NCBI GenBank assembly: GCA_942493235.1
Contig: OW818676.1
Span: 2,480,001-2,544,000 of the forward strand
Direction: 5' to 3'
Length of the DNA: 64,000 bases
DNA from: ENR-C587 sp942493235
Lineage (GTDB): Bacteria > Bacteroidota > Ignavibacteria > Kapaibacteriales > UBA2268
Shown: in pieces, positions 26,632-35,424 of the stretch
Layout: every line of letters begins with the position of its first letter
Position numbering within the stretch: position 1 is the first letter of the stretch
The notes under the pieces: generated by a model
The model's database searches: none
What the model was told of the DNA's origin: nothing
Seen by the model: only the letters and a program-made list of their open reading frames with translations
Position numbers and translations under genes: made by a program

Positions 26632-27204
26632 TTAGTTATTGTAAATTTCTTTGTTAATCACATCATTGATTTCTAATAAAGTATCGTCTAAAACATCATT
26701 AATGACAGTATAGTCAAATTGGTTACAGAACTCCATTTCCATTTTTGTCCTATCTATTCTGACCTTTACCTGTTCATCTGTTTCTGTATTCCTGTCTTTT
26801 AATCTTTGCTCTAATACTTCTATACTCGGTGGAGAAATAAATATTAGCAAAGAATTTTCAGGAAAATGTTTTTTAATTGACAAAGCTCCCTTGACATCAA
26901 CATCAAAAAGCAAGATTTTGTCTTTAGCTAATTCGTTAACTGTAATGCTTTTTAAAGTACCATAGTAATTATTGAATATCATTTCGTATTCTATCAATTC
27001 ATCATTTTTAATTTTTGAGTCAAATTCGTCAACAGTAAGGAAATGATAATGTGTGCCGTTAATTTCACCCGGGCGCATAGCACGAGTAGTAGCAGAAATT
27101 GAAAAGTGAATATCTTTAAAATTTTCCAGTATATATTTTGCTATTGTCGATTTACCCCCGCCACTGGGAGATGAAAGAACTAAAATATTTTTTTTATATT
27201 TCAT
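26632..27204 (-). CDS. gmk: Guanylate kinase
   Basis: A 190-residue enzyme of standard length. The P-loop is SSPSGGGKST, the GMP-binding region has ATTRAMRPGEINGTHYHFL, and LLFDVDVKGALSIKKHFPEN is the typical central motif. It phosphorylates GMP to GDP. The start overlaps the end of the upstream alkyltransferase-like gene by 11 bp, so the two are probably cotranscribed. Confidence 0.95.
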   Translation of the reverse strand: MKYKKNILVLSSPSGGGKSTIAKYILENFKDIHFSISATTRAMRPGEINGTHYHFLTVDEFDSKIKNDELIEYEMIFNNYYGTLKSITVNELAKDKILLFDVDVKGALSIKKHFPENSLLIFISPPSIEVLEQRLKDRNTETDEQVKVRIDRTKMEMEFCNQFDYTVINDVLDDTLLEINDVINKEIYNN

Positions 27205-27532
27205 TTGAAAAACTTTCTATTGGGAACCACAAGTGTTTTTTAAGATTTACTCTGTTATCTATAAATTCTATTCCTTCGCATTCAAGCAATTCCTGCATCA
27301 TAAAGGGAGTAGGGAAATATTTCTTTCCGCTTAATTCGCCATTTCTGTTTACTACTCTGTGGCAGGGTAGATTGCTTGGTTTTCCTAAAGTAGAGTTCAA
27401 TGCGTATCCGACCATTCGCGAAGATGATTTTGCTCCTATTGCTTTGGCAATTGTTCCGTAAGTAGTTACTTTACCGAAAGGTATTTGAGCAACAAGCTCA
27501 AATACCTTTTCGAAAAAATCATTACTAACCAT
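27194..27532 (-). CDS. MGMT-family DNA alkyltransferase (short form)
   Basis: A 112-residue protein consisting only of the C-terminal DNA-binding/active-site domain of methylated-DNA-cysteine methyltransferases. FGKVTTYGTIAKAIGAKSSSR is the helix-turn-helix with the arginine finger, and NLPCHRVVNRNGELSG contains the active-site Cys (PCHRV). Alkyltransferase-like proteins have a Trp at that position, so this one may be a real repair enzyme acting on O6-alkylguanine. The N-terminal domain is absent. The gene is in an operon with gmk and lies 5 bp from the repetitive-protein gene. Confidence 0.88.
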   Translation of the reverse strand: MVSNDFFEKVFELVAQIPFGKVTTYGTIAKAIGAKSSSRMVGYALNSTLGKPSNLPCHRVVNRNGELSGKKYFPTPFMMQELLECEGIEFIDNRVNLKKHLWFPIESFSNEI

Positions 27533-27537
27533 GAAAA

Positions 27538-28746
27538 CTATTCCTCAGTTGGAGTTGGTTTATCATTTTCAGCATTAAACACATACAAAGGTTTAGCTAT
27601 TCTTTTACGTTTTGGTGTACCGTCTGGATTAGTACCGGACTCGACAGTTACTTTAGTATCGTTGCCTACATTTGAGTTATTTTCATCGAAATTATGATGA
27701 TAATCCCTTCTATTAAAGCTGTCCTGCCTATTGAAATTATCCTGTCGGTTGAAATTATCTTGTCTGTTATAGTTGTCGTAACTATTATATTCTTTTCTGG
27801 CATTATCTCTGTTATTTGCTGAGTTTTCCCAACTGTAACCGTCTGATGGTCTGTCATTAAATGAAGTATCTCTGTTGTAAGCCGGTCGATTATTAGCTGC
27901 CGGTCTTGAATTGTAATTATTATACGGTTTCTTTTCTCCGTATGAACTGCTACCACTATATGGTTTCTTTTCTCCGTATTGACTGCTACCGCTATATGGT
28001 TTTTTATCTCCGTATGTACTGCTGCCACTATATGGTTTCTTATCTCCGTATTGACTACTGCCACTATATGGTTTTCTGTCGCTATTTTGATTAGCGGAGC
28101 TGTAAGGCTTTTTCTCAGAATTATAAGAGTCGTTATACGGCTTTTTTTCATTATAGACATTGTTATATGAATTGCCACTATTGCCATTATTATAAGATTT
28201 ATTATCTCCGTATTGATTAGGAGTGTATGGCTTTCGTTCTCCATATTGCGGTTTATCGCCACTATAAGATTTCTTTTCGCCGTATTGTGGCTTAGAGAAT
28301 CCGCCGGGTTTTTTATCGCCATAATTTGGTTTGCTTTGATACGGTTTAGAGCCGGAGCCAGGTCTCGGAGCATTAGCTCTACCCGGAGCACCGGGCTTGC
28401 GAGGTCCGGGCTTAGCACCTTTTCTATCAGTCTTTTTGTCTTTAGGCTTTGATTTCGCATCTAATTTATGAAGCTTTTGTTCAATTTCTCTTGCTTTGTG
28501 AGTCTCGGCTTTTTTGCTCTTTTTATTAAAGAACCAATCAGATATTCTATCAATAGTAGATAACCATTCTTCAGGGTATGAAAATACACTAAATGTTTGG
28601 TCTCCTTCTTCTTGCTCAACTTTATCTGGGTCCTTTTCGTAAGCCTTAACAAATTCTTCGTGTACCCAATAAGCGATTTTCCTTAAATCATTTCTGCTAA
28701 ACTCAAATTCTCTTTCTTTTAGCCGTTTGAAAATTGTATGCGACAT
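27538..28746 (-). CDS. Low-complexity repeat protein, YGDKKPYSGSS-type
   Basis: A 402-residue protein. Residues 1-75 look folded and amphipathic (FSRNDLRKIAYWVHEEFVKA, then EEWLSTIDRISDWFFNKK). Residues about 80-150 are Lys/Pro/Gly-rich. Residues about 150-290 are tandem repeats of a 12-residue unit, YGDKKPYSGSSQ and variants, perfect at 36-bp DNA level around 27925-28085. A second repeat, NRQDNF, occurs three times around residue 340. The composition (Tyr, Gly, Ser, Asn, Lys) is that of disordered, phase-separating or RNA-binding tails. Family unknown; a nucleic-acid or ribosome-associated role is only a guess. A 264-codon antiphase ORF over the same repeats is a shadow. Confidence 0.7.
   Translation of the reverse strand: MSHTIFKRLKEREFEFSRNDLRKIAYWVHEEFVKAYEKDPDKVEQEEGDQTFSVFSYPEEWLSTIDRISDWFFNKKSKKAETHKAREIEQKLHKLDAKSKPKDKKTDRKGAKPGPRKPGAPGRANAPRPGSGSKPYQSKPNYGDKKPGGFSKPQYGEKKSYSGDKPQYGERKPYTPNQYGDNKSYNNGNSGNSYNNVYNEKKPYNDSYNSEKKPYSSANQNSDRKPYSGSSQYGDKKPYSGSSTYGDKKPYSGSSQYGEKKPYSGSSSYGEKKPYNNYNSRPAANNRPAYNRDTSFNDRPSDGYSWENSANNRDNARKEYNSYDNYNRQDNFNRQDNFNRQDSFNRRDYHHNFDENNSNVGNDTKVTVESGTNPDGTPKRKRIAKPLYVFNAENDKPTPTEE
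27925..28085. repeat. 36-bp tandem repeats within the low-complexity gene
   Basis: About four to five adjoining 36-bp units (each ending CCACTATAT or CCGCTATAT on the plus strand) encode the 12-residue unit YGDKKPYSGSSQ in the minus-strand gene. Units differ mainly by GAT/GAA codon swaps, so both the DNA and the protein repeat are conserved. Confidence 0.85.
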
Positions 28747-28847
28747 AATTACTGTGATTTTAATTGAACAAAATATAAAAAATTTCTATTACTTACTATT
28801 AAGCAAGTTAAATTACGAATAATATTTGAACTTATCAAATAAAAAAT

Positions 28848-31451
28848 CTAATCGATAACGAATTTTATATAATCAGACATTTTTAATGCTGACAATACAC
28901 AGAAATACGTCCCTTTGGGCAATTTGTTGCCAAATTTACTTGAAAAATTCCAAGAAAAATCATACTTACCTTTTTGTAAATCAATAGAGTATATAACGTC
29001 GATTATCTTACCCTCAATATTGTATATTTTTAGGTCAGTAAATGAATCTTCCTGTAATTCAAAACAAATATTAATTGATTCTTTAGCCGGAATAGGGGAG
29101 ACTTTAATTTGAAATTCAGGATTGTGAGTTAAAGTATTTATATCTAATTCACCGAAACTTTCTATTTTAAAATCCCATATACCTCTGCCATAAGTCCCAA
29201 ATCTCGCAGTACTTATATCATCTAAATATTCAACTGTCCAATAAGTTTGGTCCGGAGTAGTTAATCCGGAAATATCATACCATTTTTTTGAAATTGTCGA
29301 GAAAGCATACGGTCCCACTTCGCTGGCTCCGAATATCCATTTACCATCGGCACTTATTTCAATATCAAAAATCAATGTTTCGGGAATTCCATTATTTGCT
29401 TTGACGAAAGTATTGCCGCCATCAATTGAATAATAAAATGGTGATTCATCTGAGCCTGAGCCGGCAATAAATACATTGTTGTCATTATTTGGGTCTATAA
29501 TTAATTTATTTCCGTAAAAGTAGTGAGCACCTGCACCCATTACAGAGCTAGTCATAGTCCAGTTTGAACCTGCATTAGTTGATTTATAAAAGTTACCACG
29601 AGTAGTTATGGCATACCATAAATTTCCGTTTTTAGTGGAAATAGCCAAATAACTGACTTTATTATCATCAAGATTAGAATTAAAGTCAAAGTTCAATTTT
29701 TTATGATTAATAGTCGAACTTTGTAATGTTAGTTCCCAAATATTGGAGCTACCGTTTTCACCACCACTTATAATATAAGCTTTTCTAGGATTTGTCGGGC
29801 TGGCGATTATTGGCGGTAGCCATAACCAATCAGAACCGACAAAGCTCCATTGGTTAATATGTTCTGCTGAAGAAGCTAAATTTTCAAATGTTATAGTAAA
29901 TCCCGGATAATTTGCCCATAGAATATTGCCTCCATCTGAAGAAACTAAATGACCATAATCTCCGCTTATTACTTGTTCGAAAGTTGCAAGTTTATTTTCA
30001 GAAATAGAAATTGATTTTTGAAAACCTTGGTCTTGAGCCCCCGCAAAAATTACATCTCTGTCTTTTCCAAGAGTATAAGTCGAATAATACTGGCTGGTAT
30101 TAAGAGTTTGCATAGCATAATTTTTAACATTTTCCGAATAATCATCAGAGAGATAAATTCCACCATCAGTACAAATAAATGTCTGCTCGTTTTCATCTCC
30201 GGGTTTATTAAAAATCAGAATGCTTGGAATATCTGCATGCAATTCATTTTCAATATCATCATAATAATCCGCCCAGTCATTGATAAGAGTCCATGACTGA
30301 CCGTAATCATAAGAATAAAAGCAATTAACACCACCACAGACCATATATCCATCGTCTCTATTATTAACATCCCAACTGTTATCATCGAAAAAGTTGAAAT
30401 CATCAATTTCACCATTTTTTTTAAGCTCACCGGTAAGTACATTAAATTGTGCGAAGTCAACCGCTGATTTATTTGGGTCAATATCACTTCGCCTAGTAAG
30501 TGCAAAAAACAAAAGATTACTATTGTAACTGATTATACCCTTCATTCGAGTATTGTAATATCCGAAATCCAAGCTATTTAAATCAATAGTAGTAATAAAT
30601 TCCGATTCGGCATTCAAATCTATCGAAAATAATGAATCGCCTGTGAAAAACATTGCTTTATCTGCAGAATATTTTGGAGCCCATATATCACAAGATGAAA
30701 GATTAGAGTATGTCGTTTTAATTTGGTTAAAGCTTTCGCCATTATTGTTTGATAAATAAACTTTTACAGTATTCTGCCATAGATCATTATCCCACTCATT
30801 AGCAAGGATAAAGATTGAATTAGATGGATCGTCTAGAAAAAGTACTCTTTTAATTCTTCCGTATTGAGTTACTGATTCTAATCCGCTTGATTGTTGCCAG
30901 ATAGTCCCTTGATTGTCAGTATAGTAGCATTTAGTAGGTCCATTGCAAGCGGTAAATACTCTCTCAGTATTGTTGAATTTTAATAATTTGATACCCTTAA
31001 TTTCATTAAAATTATTATAATCATTAAGGCTTTTCCATTTCTTATCATTTAGGCTACTTACCCAGACATTACCGCCATCTGAAGCTGCATATAGCAGATT
31101 CTTTTCATAATCGACATCTGCAGTTTTTATTCTGCCGGATATATTATTTGAGCCACGTTCAATCCATTTTGCATTGAGAGCTCCACCGGCGAATGATTCT
31201 AAATCACCATATAGCTTATCAGATTTTTTGATTCGCTCTTTTATTTGGGATTCTTTATTTTTGGATTTTATATTTCTGATTTCATAATTTAGAACTCTCC
31301 AATTCATACTGTCTCTGGTATAGTGCATATCATTGTACCATTGCTTTCTCTGCTCCTTGAATTTGTAATCAGCTTCCTTGTTAATTTGAGCAAAGGACTC
31401 ACAACTAAATATAATTGCAAATATTGCACACAGATAAAAAGACTTTCTCAT
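28848..31451 (-). CDS. Secreted BNR/VPS10-like propeller protein with T9SS sorting domain
   Basis: An 867-residue protein with a Sec signal (MRKSFYLCAIFAIIFSCESFAQ). The body contains sialidase-type repeats: GNVWVSSLNDKKWKSL, YYTDNQGTIWQQSSG, YKSTNAGSNWTMTSS and YYSIDGGNTFVKANNG, that is the Asp-box-like S-x-D-x-G-x-T-W pattern of seven-bladed propellers. The last 90 residues (FQIKVSPIPAKESINICFEL, DLKIYNIEGKIIDV, PKGTYFCVLSALK) are a type A sorting domain. Export to the surface by type IX secretion is therefore predicted. The ligand is unknown. It resembles the larger protein at 50936-54301. Confidence 0.8.
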   Translation of the reverse strand: MRKSFYLCAIFAIIFSCESFAQINKEADYKFKEQRKQWYNDMHYTRDSMNWRVLNYEIRNIKSKNKESQIKERIKKSDKLYGDLESFAGGALNAKWIERGSNNISGRIKTADVDYEKNLLYAASDGGNVWVSSLNDKKWKSLNDYNNFNEIKGIKLLKFNNTERVFTACNGPTKCYYTDNQGTIWQQSSGLESVTQYGRIKRVLFLDDPSNSIFILANEWDNDLWQNTVKVYLSNNNGESFNQIKTTYSNLSSCDIWAPKYSADKAMFFTGDSLFSIDLNAESEFITTIDLNSLDFGYYNTRMKGIISYNSNLLFFALTRRSDIDPNKSAVDFAQFNVLTGELKKNGEIDDFNFFDDNSWDVNNRDDGYMVCGGVNCFYSYDYGQSWTLINDWADYYDDIENELHADIPSILIFNKPGDENEQTFICTDGGIYLSDDYSENVKNYAMQTLNTSQYYSTYTLGKDRDVIFAGAQDQGFQKSISISENKLATFEQVISGDYGHLVSSDGGNILWANYPGFTITFENLASSAEHINQWSFVGSDWLWLPPIIASPTNPRKAYIISGGENGSSNIWELTLQSSTINHKKLNFDFNSNLDDNKVSYLAISTKNGNLWYAITTRGNFYKSTNAGSNWTMTSSVMGAGAHYFYGNKLIIDPNNDNNVFIAGSGSDESPFYYSIDGGNTFVKANNGIPETLIFDIEISADGKWIFGASEVGPYAFSTISKKWYDISGLTTPDQTYWTVEYLDDISTARFGTYGRGIWDFKIESFGELDINTLTHNPEFQIKVSPIPAKESINICFELQEDSFTDLKIYNIEGKIIDVIYSIDLQKGKYDFSWNFSSKFGNKLPKGTYFCVLSALKMSDYIKFVID

Positions 31452-31693
31452 AATCTATTCCATATTTTAGTAAAAACAACATTACGAAAATTATGATATT
31501 TTTCGTTAAATTCAAACAATTATTTTGAATTTTATAAATTTATTCTAAGTAAAACTGTTGCAATAGTCAGTATATTTTGCTAAACTACTTATTTAAAGCT
31601 GACTAAAAACTATCTTGTGTTGAGCTTAGGGGGAGAGCAAGATACTAAGAATTGATTCTTCTGAAAACAATTGAATTCTACGAATAAATAAAA

Positions 31694-31722
31694 AAAGCCG
31701 TTCCTAAAAAAAGAACGGCTTT
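31694..31722. terminator. Rho-independent terminator of the outer-membrane protein gene
   Basis: AAAGCCGTTC, loop, GAACGGCTTT, with a T-run on the minus strand after the stem (and an A-rich loop). It lies about 25 bp after the stop of the minus-strand gene at 31747. Confidence 0.9.
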
Positions 31723-31746
31723 GGAAAAATCTCAAATAAGATATGA

Positions 31747-33066
31747 TTAGAAGCCAAGTTTGAATAAGTAAGAAAGACCAATAGAAATACTTATTGGTGT
31801 TGGATTATATTTGCTTCTTGCTTGGTCGTAAGAGATTCTAGTATATGAGCCACCGCTTGGAGTATTGATTTTTTCAATTTTTTGATTATAAGCATAGAGA
31901 TAATTCTTGTAATCTTTATAAAGTGCTTTTAATGGATAAGAACCCATAATATTAAGTTTTAATTTTCCGGAAGAGGAATTAACAAGCGTTATGCTACCAC
32001 CGATAACAACATCAAATTGAGTTTCAATATATGAATCATTTGTGTTAGACAATGAACTAAAAGTTCCACTATCTTCATCATATCTTTTTACTATAATAGC
32101 TTCATTTTTATCATCTTTCGTATTTTCAGCTTTTGCGGATTTAGGAAGCCCGATTTTCATACCGATAATAAAACCACCAAGATATAGAGAAGGCTGGATA
32201 GTAATAAATTCATAGGTTTCTTTAATAGTATTAGAATCGTTAGATTCATCTAAAGGATATGTAGAAAATGCAGTTTGAGAATATCCAGCATTAAGTAAAA
32301 AGCCTACTGAAGACTCAGTGCCAAATGGTACATAAAGGCTAAAGCCGGCATCAGGGGCTGTAGCATTCGGGGAAAACAATCTGCTCTGAGGTACACTATA
32401 AACAGTAGAAACATTAGCTCCTAAATAATAACCAAAATAAAGAGCGTAATTTGGGTTGTCTTTGTTTTTTGCATCCTCTTCGGCTTGTTTCAATTTTTGT
32501 TCTTCGGTTAGTTCAGGTCTGTTAAATGTAATATCAAAACCTGTATTAAAAAAGTTTGGATAACCTACAGATGTTCTAAAAGAGAACACATCACCAATAT
32601 GAAATCTAAGACCTGCTTCTATGCCTGCTGTAAGTCCACTACCATAATCTGATGAAGTTGAAATATTAAAATTTGGTATACCAACAGGTAATGATATGTC
32701 TGAACTGTAATCTGTACTGTAATTAGTATAACCCAAGCCTAAGCGTACATAAGGGTCAATTTTACTATTCGGCATAAAATGATATAGACCTGTAACCAAA
32801 AAAGTAATTTTTTTATAATCTATTTCGTTAATATCATAATTATTTGAAATAGATGATGAATAGTCTTCACTGTAACTACTGTAATTCAAATCAAAACCAA
32901 GCCCAATGTTATCAGTTAATCCGTATTCACCTCTTAGTCCAAAAATGGCACCTTCATTCATTAAGCCAATGTTTGTTCCTATCGATATCGCTTCTTTTTG
33001 AAAATATTGAGCATTTAGACCACAATAAGTTAAAAGAAATACTAAAATAATAAGATTTTTTTTCAT
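31747..33066 (-). CDS. Outer-membrane beta-barrel protein, hypothetical
   Basis: A 439-residue protein with a Sec signal (MKKNLIILVFLLTYCGLNA). Long alternating strands with aromatic girdles follow: IGTNIGLMNEGAIFGLRGEY, GLGFDLNYSSYSEDYSS, YVRLGLGYTNYSTDYSS and TAGIEAGLRFHIG. It ends ISIGLSYLFKLGF with a terminal Phe, as expected for outer-membrane assembly. A charged region around residues 183-200 (EEQKLKQAEEDAKNKDN) interrupts the barrel and may be a loop or linker between two barrels. Specific function cannot be assigned. Confidence 0.7.
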   Translation of the reverse strand: MKKNLIILVFLLTYCGLNAQYFQKEAISIGTNIGLMNEGAIFGLRGEYGLTDNIGLGFDLNYSSYSEDYSSSISNNYDINEIDYKKITFLVTGLYHFMPNSKIDPYVRLGLGYTNYSTDYSSDISLPVGIPNFNISTSSDYGSGLTAGIEAGLRFHIGDVFSFRTSVGYPNFFNTGFDITFNRPELTEEQKLKQAEEDAKNKDNPNYALYFGYYLGANVSTVYSVPQSRLFSPNATAPDAGFSLYVPFGTESSVGFLLNAGYSQTAFSTYPLDESNDSNTIKETYEFITIQPSLYLGGFIIGMKIGLPKSAKAENTKDDKNEAIIVKRYDEDSGTFSSLSNTNDSYIETQFDVVIGGSITLVNSSSGKLKLNIMGSYPLKALYKDYKNYLYAYNQKIEKINTPSGGSYTRISYDQARSKYNPTPISISIGLSYLFKLGF

Positions 33067-33217
33067 AATACCCCTAAACGAAATTGATTAATATAACATA
33101 AATTATTCTCTCTAAAATAACCATTTATTTTTGAATAAAAAAACAAAATATTAATAACATTACAACAAATTTGAAATTTATATTATAAGAAAGCATGAAA
33201 TATTTAAAAATAAATGA

Positions 33218-33296
33218 TTATACCCTCCTTTTTACTCTTTACTCGCTCATAAGGCATGAGCAATTTGCCTCGTTCGAGTCTATCAAAGGAAGGTGA
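33218..33296. repeat. Foldable intergenic element
   Basis: Outer arms ACCCTCCTTT and AAAGGAAGGT pair; inside is GCTCAT-aaggc-ATGAGC and a CTCG/CGAG pair. It lies between the carboxyltransferase gene and the outer-membrane protein gene. It could be a leader structure for the minus-strand gene or a dispersed repeat. A short reading frame on the minus strand here (RLERGKLLMPYE) looks like a repeat-derived shadow. Confidence 0.4.
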
Positions 33297-33340
33297 CTTG
33301 CACTCTTTAGCATTTTTGCTCTACCTGGCAATTAATGAAA

Positions 33341-33366
33341 AAGGCAGACCATTAATTGTCTGCCTT
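33341..33366. terminator. Terminator of the carboxyltransferase gene
   Basis: AAGGCAGAC, eight-base loop, GTCTGCCTT, followed on the minus strand by TTTTTCATT. It is located just downstream of the minus-strand stop at 33388. Confidence 0.88.
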
Positions 33367-33387
33367 TTTACGGATTGAATATCTATA

Positions 33388-34935
33388 TTAATTCGATTCT
33401 TCTAAAGTATCAACTTGTATATCATAGCTATTGCTATTAACTTTAATTCTCATAAGTTTAGATGATAACGGTTTAATATCATCGCTCTTTTGAATTGTAG
33501 GTTTAGCAGCAGGGGTGGCTTTAGGTTGGTCAGTAATTTTTCTGACTTCGCATTTAGCATTACCTTTTAAGAATGTAATACCTTTTGATTCGCCGGAGAC
33601 AGCTATAAACAAATTCTCTTCGGTAACAGGAATATTCTCATCTTCCAATACCTTTTTCCAATGTGCTAAGCCTTTTTTAGGAATTCTTTCGGCTATATCA
33701 ATTGGATTTTCAGTAGTAGGTTCAAGCTTTAATTGCTCAGAGGCGATTCTCATCACTTCTGCATCGGGGGCGACCGGAGTCTTGCCGAAATAACCTAATA
33801 CCATCTTACCGTAACCGTCAGCAATTTGCTTCCAAGGACCAGCCATAACATTATTATATGCTTGCTGGAAGTAGAATTGAGAAACAGGAGTAACGGAAGT
33901 ACCGAAACCACCTTTAGTAACAACTTCTCTCATCTCTTTAATTACTTCAGGGAATCTATCTAAAATATTATAATCTCTCATCATCTGTGTATTTGCAGTT
34001 AAAGCTCCGCCCGGCATAGGTGAAAACGGTATCATTGGAGATACTTGAGTGGCTTCCGGCGGGAAGAAGTAATCTTTAAGTGCATGCTGGAATTCTTCTT
34101 CATAAACTCTTACTTTTTCGATGTCAAGACCCAAATCAAAGTTCTTACCTTTTAATGCGTGAAGCATAATGATAATATCCGGTTGGCTGGTTCCGCCCGA
34201 TACAGGAGAAACAGCTAAATCAATTCCATCGGCACCGGCTTCAAGTGCAGCTAAATAGCAAGCTATCGATACACCGGCGGTCTCGTGCGAGTGAACTCTG
34301 ATATGTGTGCCATCAGGCAATAATTTACGAGCCATTTTAATTGTTTCAAATACTTTTTGTGGGCTTGAAGTACCACTGGCATCTTTAAAACATACCGAAT
34401 GATATGGAATGCCTGCATCAAGAATTTGTCTTAATGTTTTTTCGTAAAATTTTACATCATGAGCACCTTTGCAGCCCGGAGGTAAGTCCATAAGAGTTAC
34501 TACTACTTCGTGCTTTAGTCCATGATGAACAATTCTTTCGCCACTATATATTAAGTTTTGAACGTCATTTAAAGCGTCAAAGTTTCTGATTGTTGTAGTG
34601 CCATGTTTTTTAAACAATTTGGCATGCAAATCAACTACTTCTCGCGGAGCTGTATCAAGAGCTACAGTATTAACACCCCTTGATAAAGTTTGTAAATTTG
34701 CTTCCGGACCAACAATAGCTCTGAATTTGTCCATTATCTCAAACGGATTCTCATTTAAATAGAAAAATGGAGCTTGAAAACGAGCACCGCCTCCAAATTC
34801 TAAGTGTGTAATTCCTACGTGCTTTGCAGCTTCTAATGCCGGTGCAAAGTCTTCAAATATTACTCTGCCACCAAAAACAGACTGAAAACCATCTCTAAAA
34901 GATGTGTCCATTACGTCTATAAATTTCTTTGCCAT
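33388..34935 (-). CDS. Carboxyltransferase subunit (pyruvate carboxylase B / oxaloacetate decarboxylase alpha type) without biotin domain
   Basis: 515 residues from the ATG at 34935; the frame opens ten codons earlier at a TTG. DVMDTSFRDGFQSVFGGR is the metal-binding start of the HMG-lyase-like barrel; YHSVCFKDASGTSSPQKV contains the catalytic-type Lys; RVHSHETAGVSIACYLAA has the two metal His. The PYC/OADA domain follows (about 290-460, PGGALTANTQMMRDYNIL). The protein stops after a first strand of a biotinyl-like domain (KVNSNSYDIQVDTLEE) with no MKM biotinylation site. It must therefore use a separate biotin carrier protein encoded elsewhere. The reaction is transfer of CO2 between carboxybiotin and pyruvate or oxaloacetate. 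Confidence 0.85.
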   Translation of the reverse strand: MAKKFIDVMDTSFRDGFQSVFGGRVIFEDFAPALEAAKHVGITHLEFGGGARFQAPFFYLNENPFEIMDKFRAIVGPEANLQTLSRGVNTVALDTAPREVVDLHAKLFKKHGTTTIRNFDALNDVQNLIYSGERIVHHGLKHEVVVTLMDLPPGCKGAHDVKFYEKTLRQILDAGIPYHSVCFKDASGTSSPQKVFETIKMARKLLPDGTHIRVHSHETAGVSIACYLAALEAGADGIDLAVSPVSGGTSQPDIIIMLHALKGKNFDLGLDIEKVRVYEEEFQHALKDYFFPPEATQVSPMIPFSPMPGGALTANTQMMRDYNILDRFPEVIKEMREVVTKGGFGTSVTPVSQFYFQQAYNNVMAGPWKQIADGYGKMVLGYFGKTPVAPDAEVMRIASEQLKLEPTTENPIDIAERIPKKGLAHWKKVLEDENIPVTEENLFIAVSGESKGITFLKGNAKCEVRKITDQPKATPAAKPTIQKSDDIKPLSSKLMRIKVNSNSYDIQVDTLEESN

Positions 34936-35228
34936 AAAATTTCTCAATAAATTTCTTAAGAACAATTAAAATCCTTACAAACATAACGAATTTGTATAGG
35001 TTTAAGTATATTTTATTTCAATAATTTTTTAAAAATAATCAAAATTAGTTATTGCTAAAACATTAATTTAATTCTAAATATTTATATTGAATATAATTAA
35101 GAGAATAATAAATAATTATTTATATATTGAAAAAATCATAAATACTTATTATTTTACCGATATAATTATATCAGTATAATAATATTGATTTGATACGCTT
35201 TATCAATTACATTGTTTTGGTTCACAAA

Positions 35229-35366
35229 ATGTGTAAATTCATTTTTGTAATTATTTTACTACTTGTAATGAGATTTTATCATCAAGTGCGTGGTTTCAGA
35301 GCTTATGACGGTGAAAACTTATATGGCTTATCTCGTAGAGTTACTTATTTAGCAGACTCAAAATAA
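35229..35366 (+). CDS. Possible 45-residue small membrane protein
   Basis: ATG at 35229 opens a frame with a hydrophobic start (MCKFIFVIILLLVMRFY) and a polar end (RGFRAYDGENLYGLSRRVTY), stopping 3 bp before the hairpin at 35370. Codon choice looks coding-like. No good ribosome-binding site is visible. It may be a real small protein, a decayed gene end, or chance. The rest of the 34936-35424 gap is AT-rich without features. Confidence 0.3.
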   Translation: MCKFIFVIILLLVMRFYHQVRGFRAYDGENLYGLSRRVTYLADSK

Positions 35367-35369
35367 AAA

Positions 35370-35402
35370 AACCTTCCTAAGCAATGTGAGCTGAGGAAGG
35401 TT
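35370..35402. terminator. Terminator hairpin after the rubrerythrin gene
   Basis: AACCTTCCT ... AGGAAGGTT with an inner AGC/GCT extension. It is A-rich on the left and T-rich on the right. It resembles the hairpin at 36667-36698 in stem and loop (AATGTGA against AATGTAA). Confidence 0.85.
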
Positions 35403-35424
35403 ATTAGGTTAATGTTTATTCGGA

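Noticed and set aside
27666..28460. 264-codon minus-strand ORF in another frame
   Set aside because: It lies fully within the low-complexity gene and is open only because of the 36-bp repeats.
33230..33330. Short minus-strand peptide containing RLERGKLLMPYE
   Set aside because: No start codon in frame with a ribosome-binding site; it coincides with the foldable repeat-like element.
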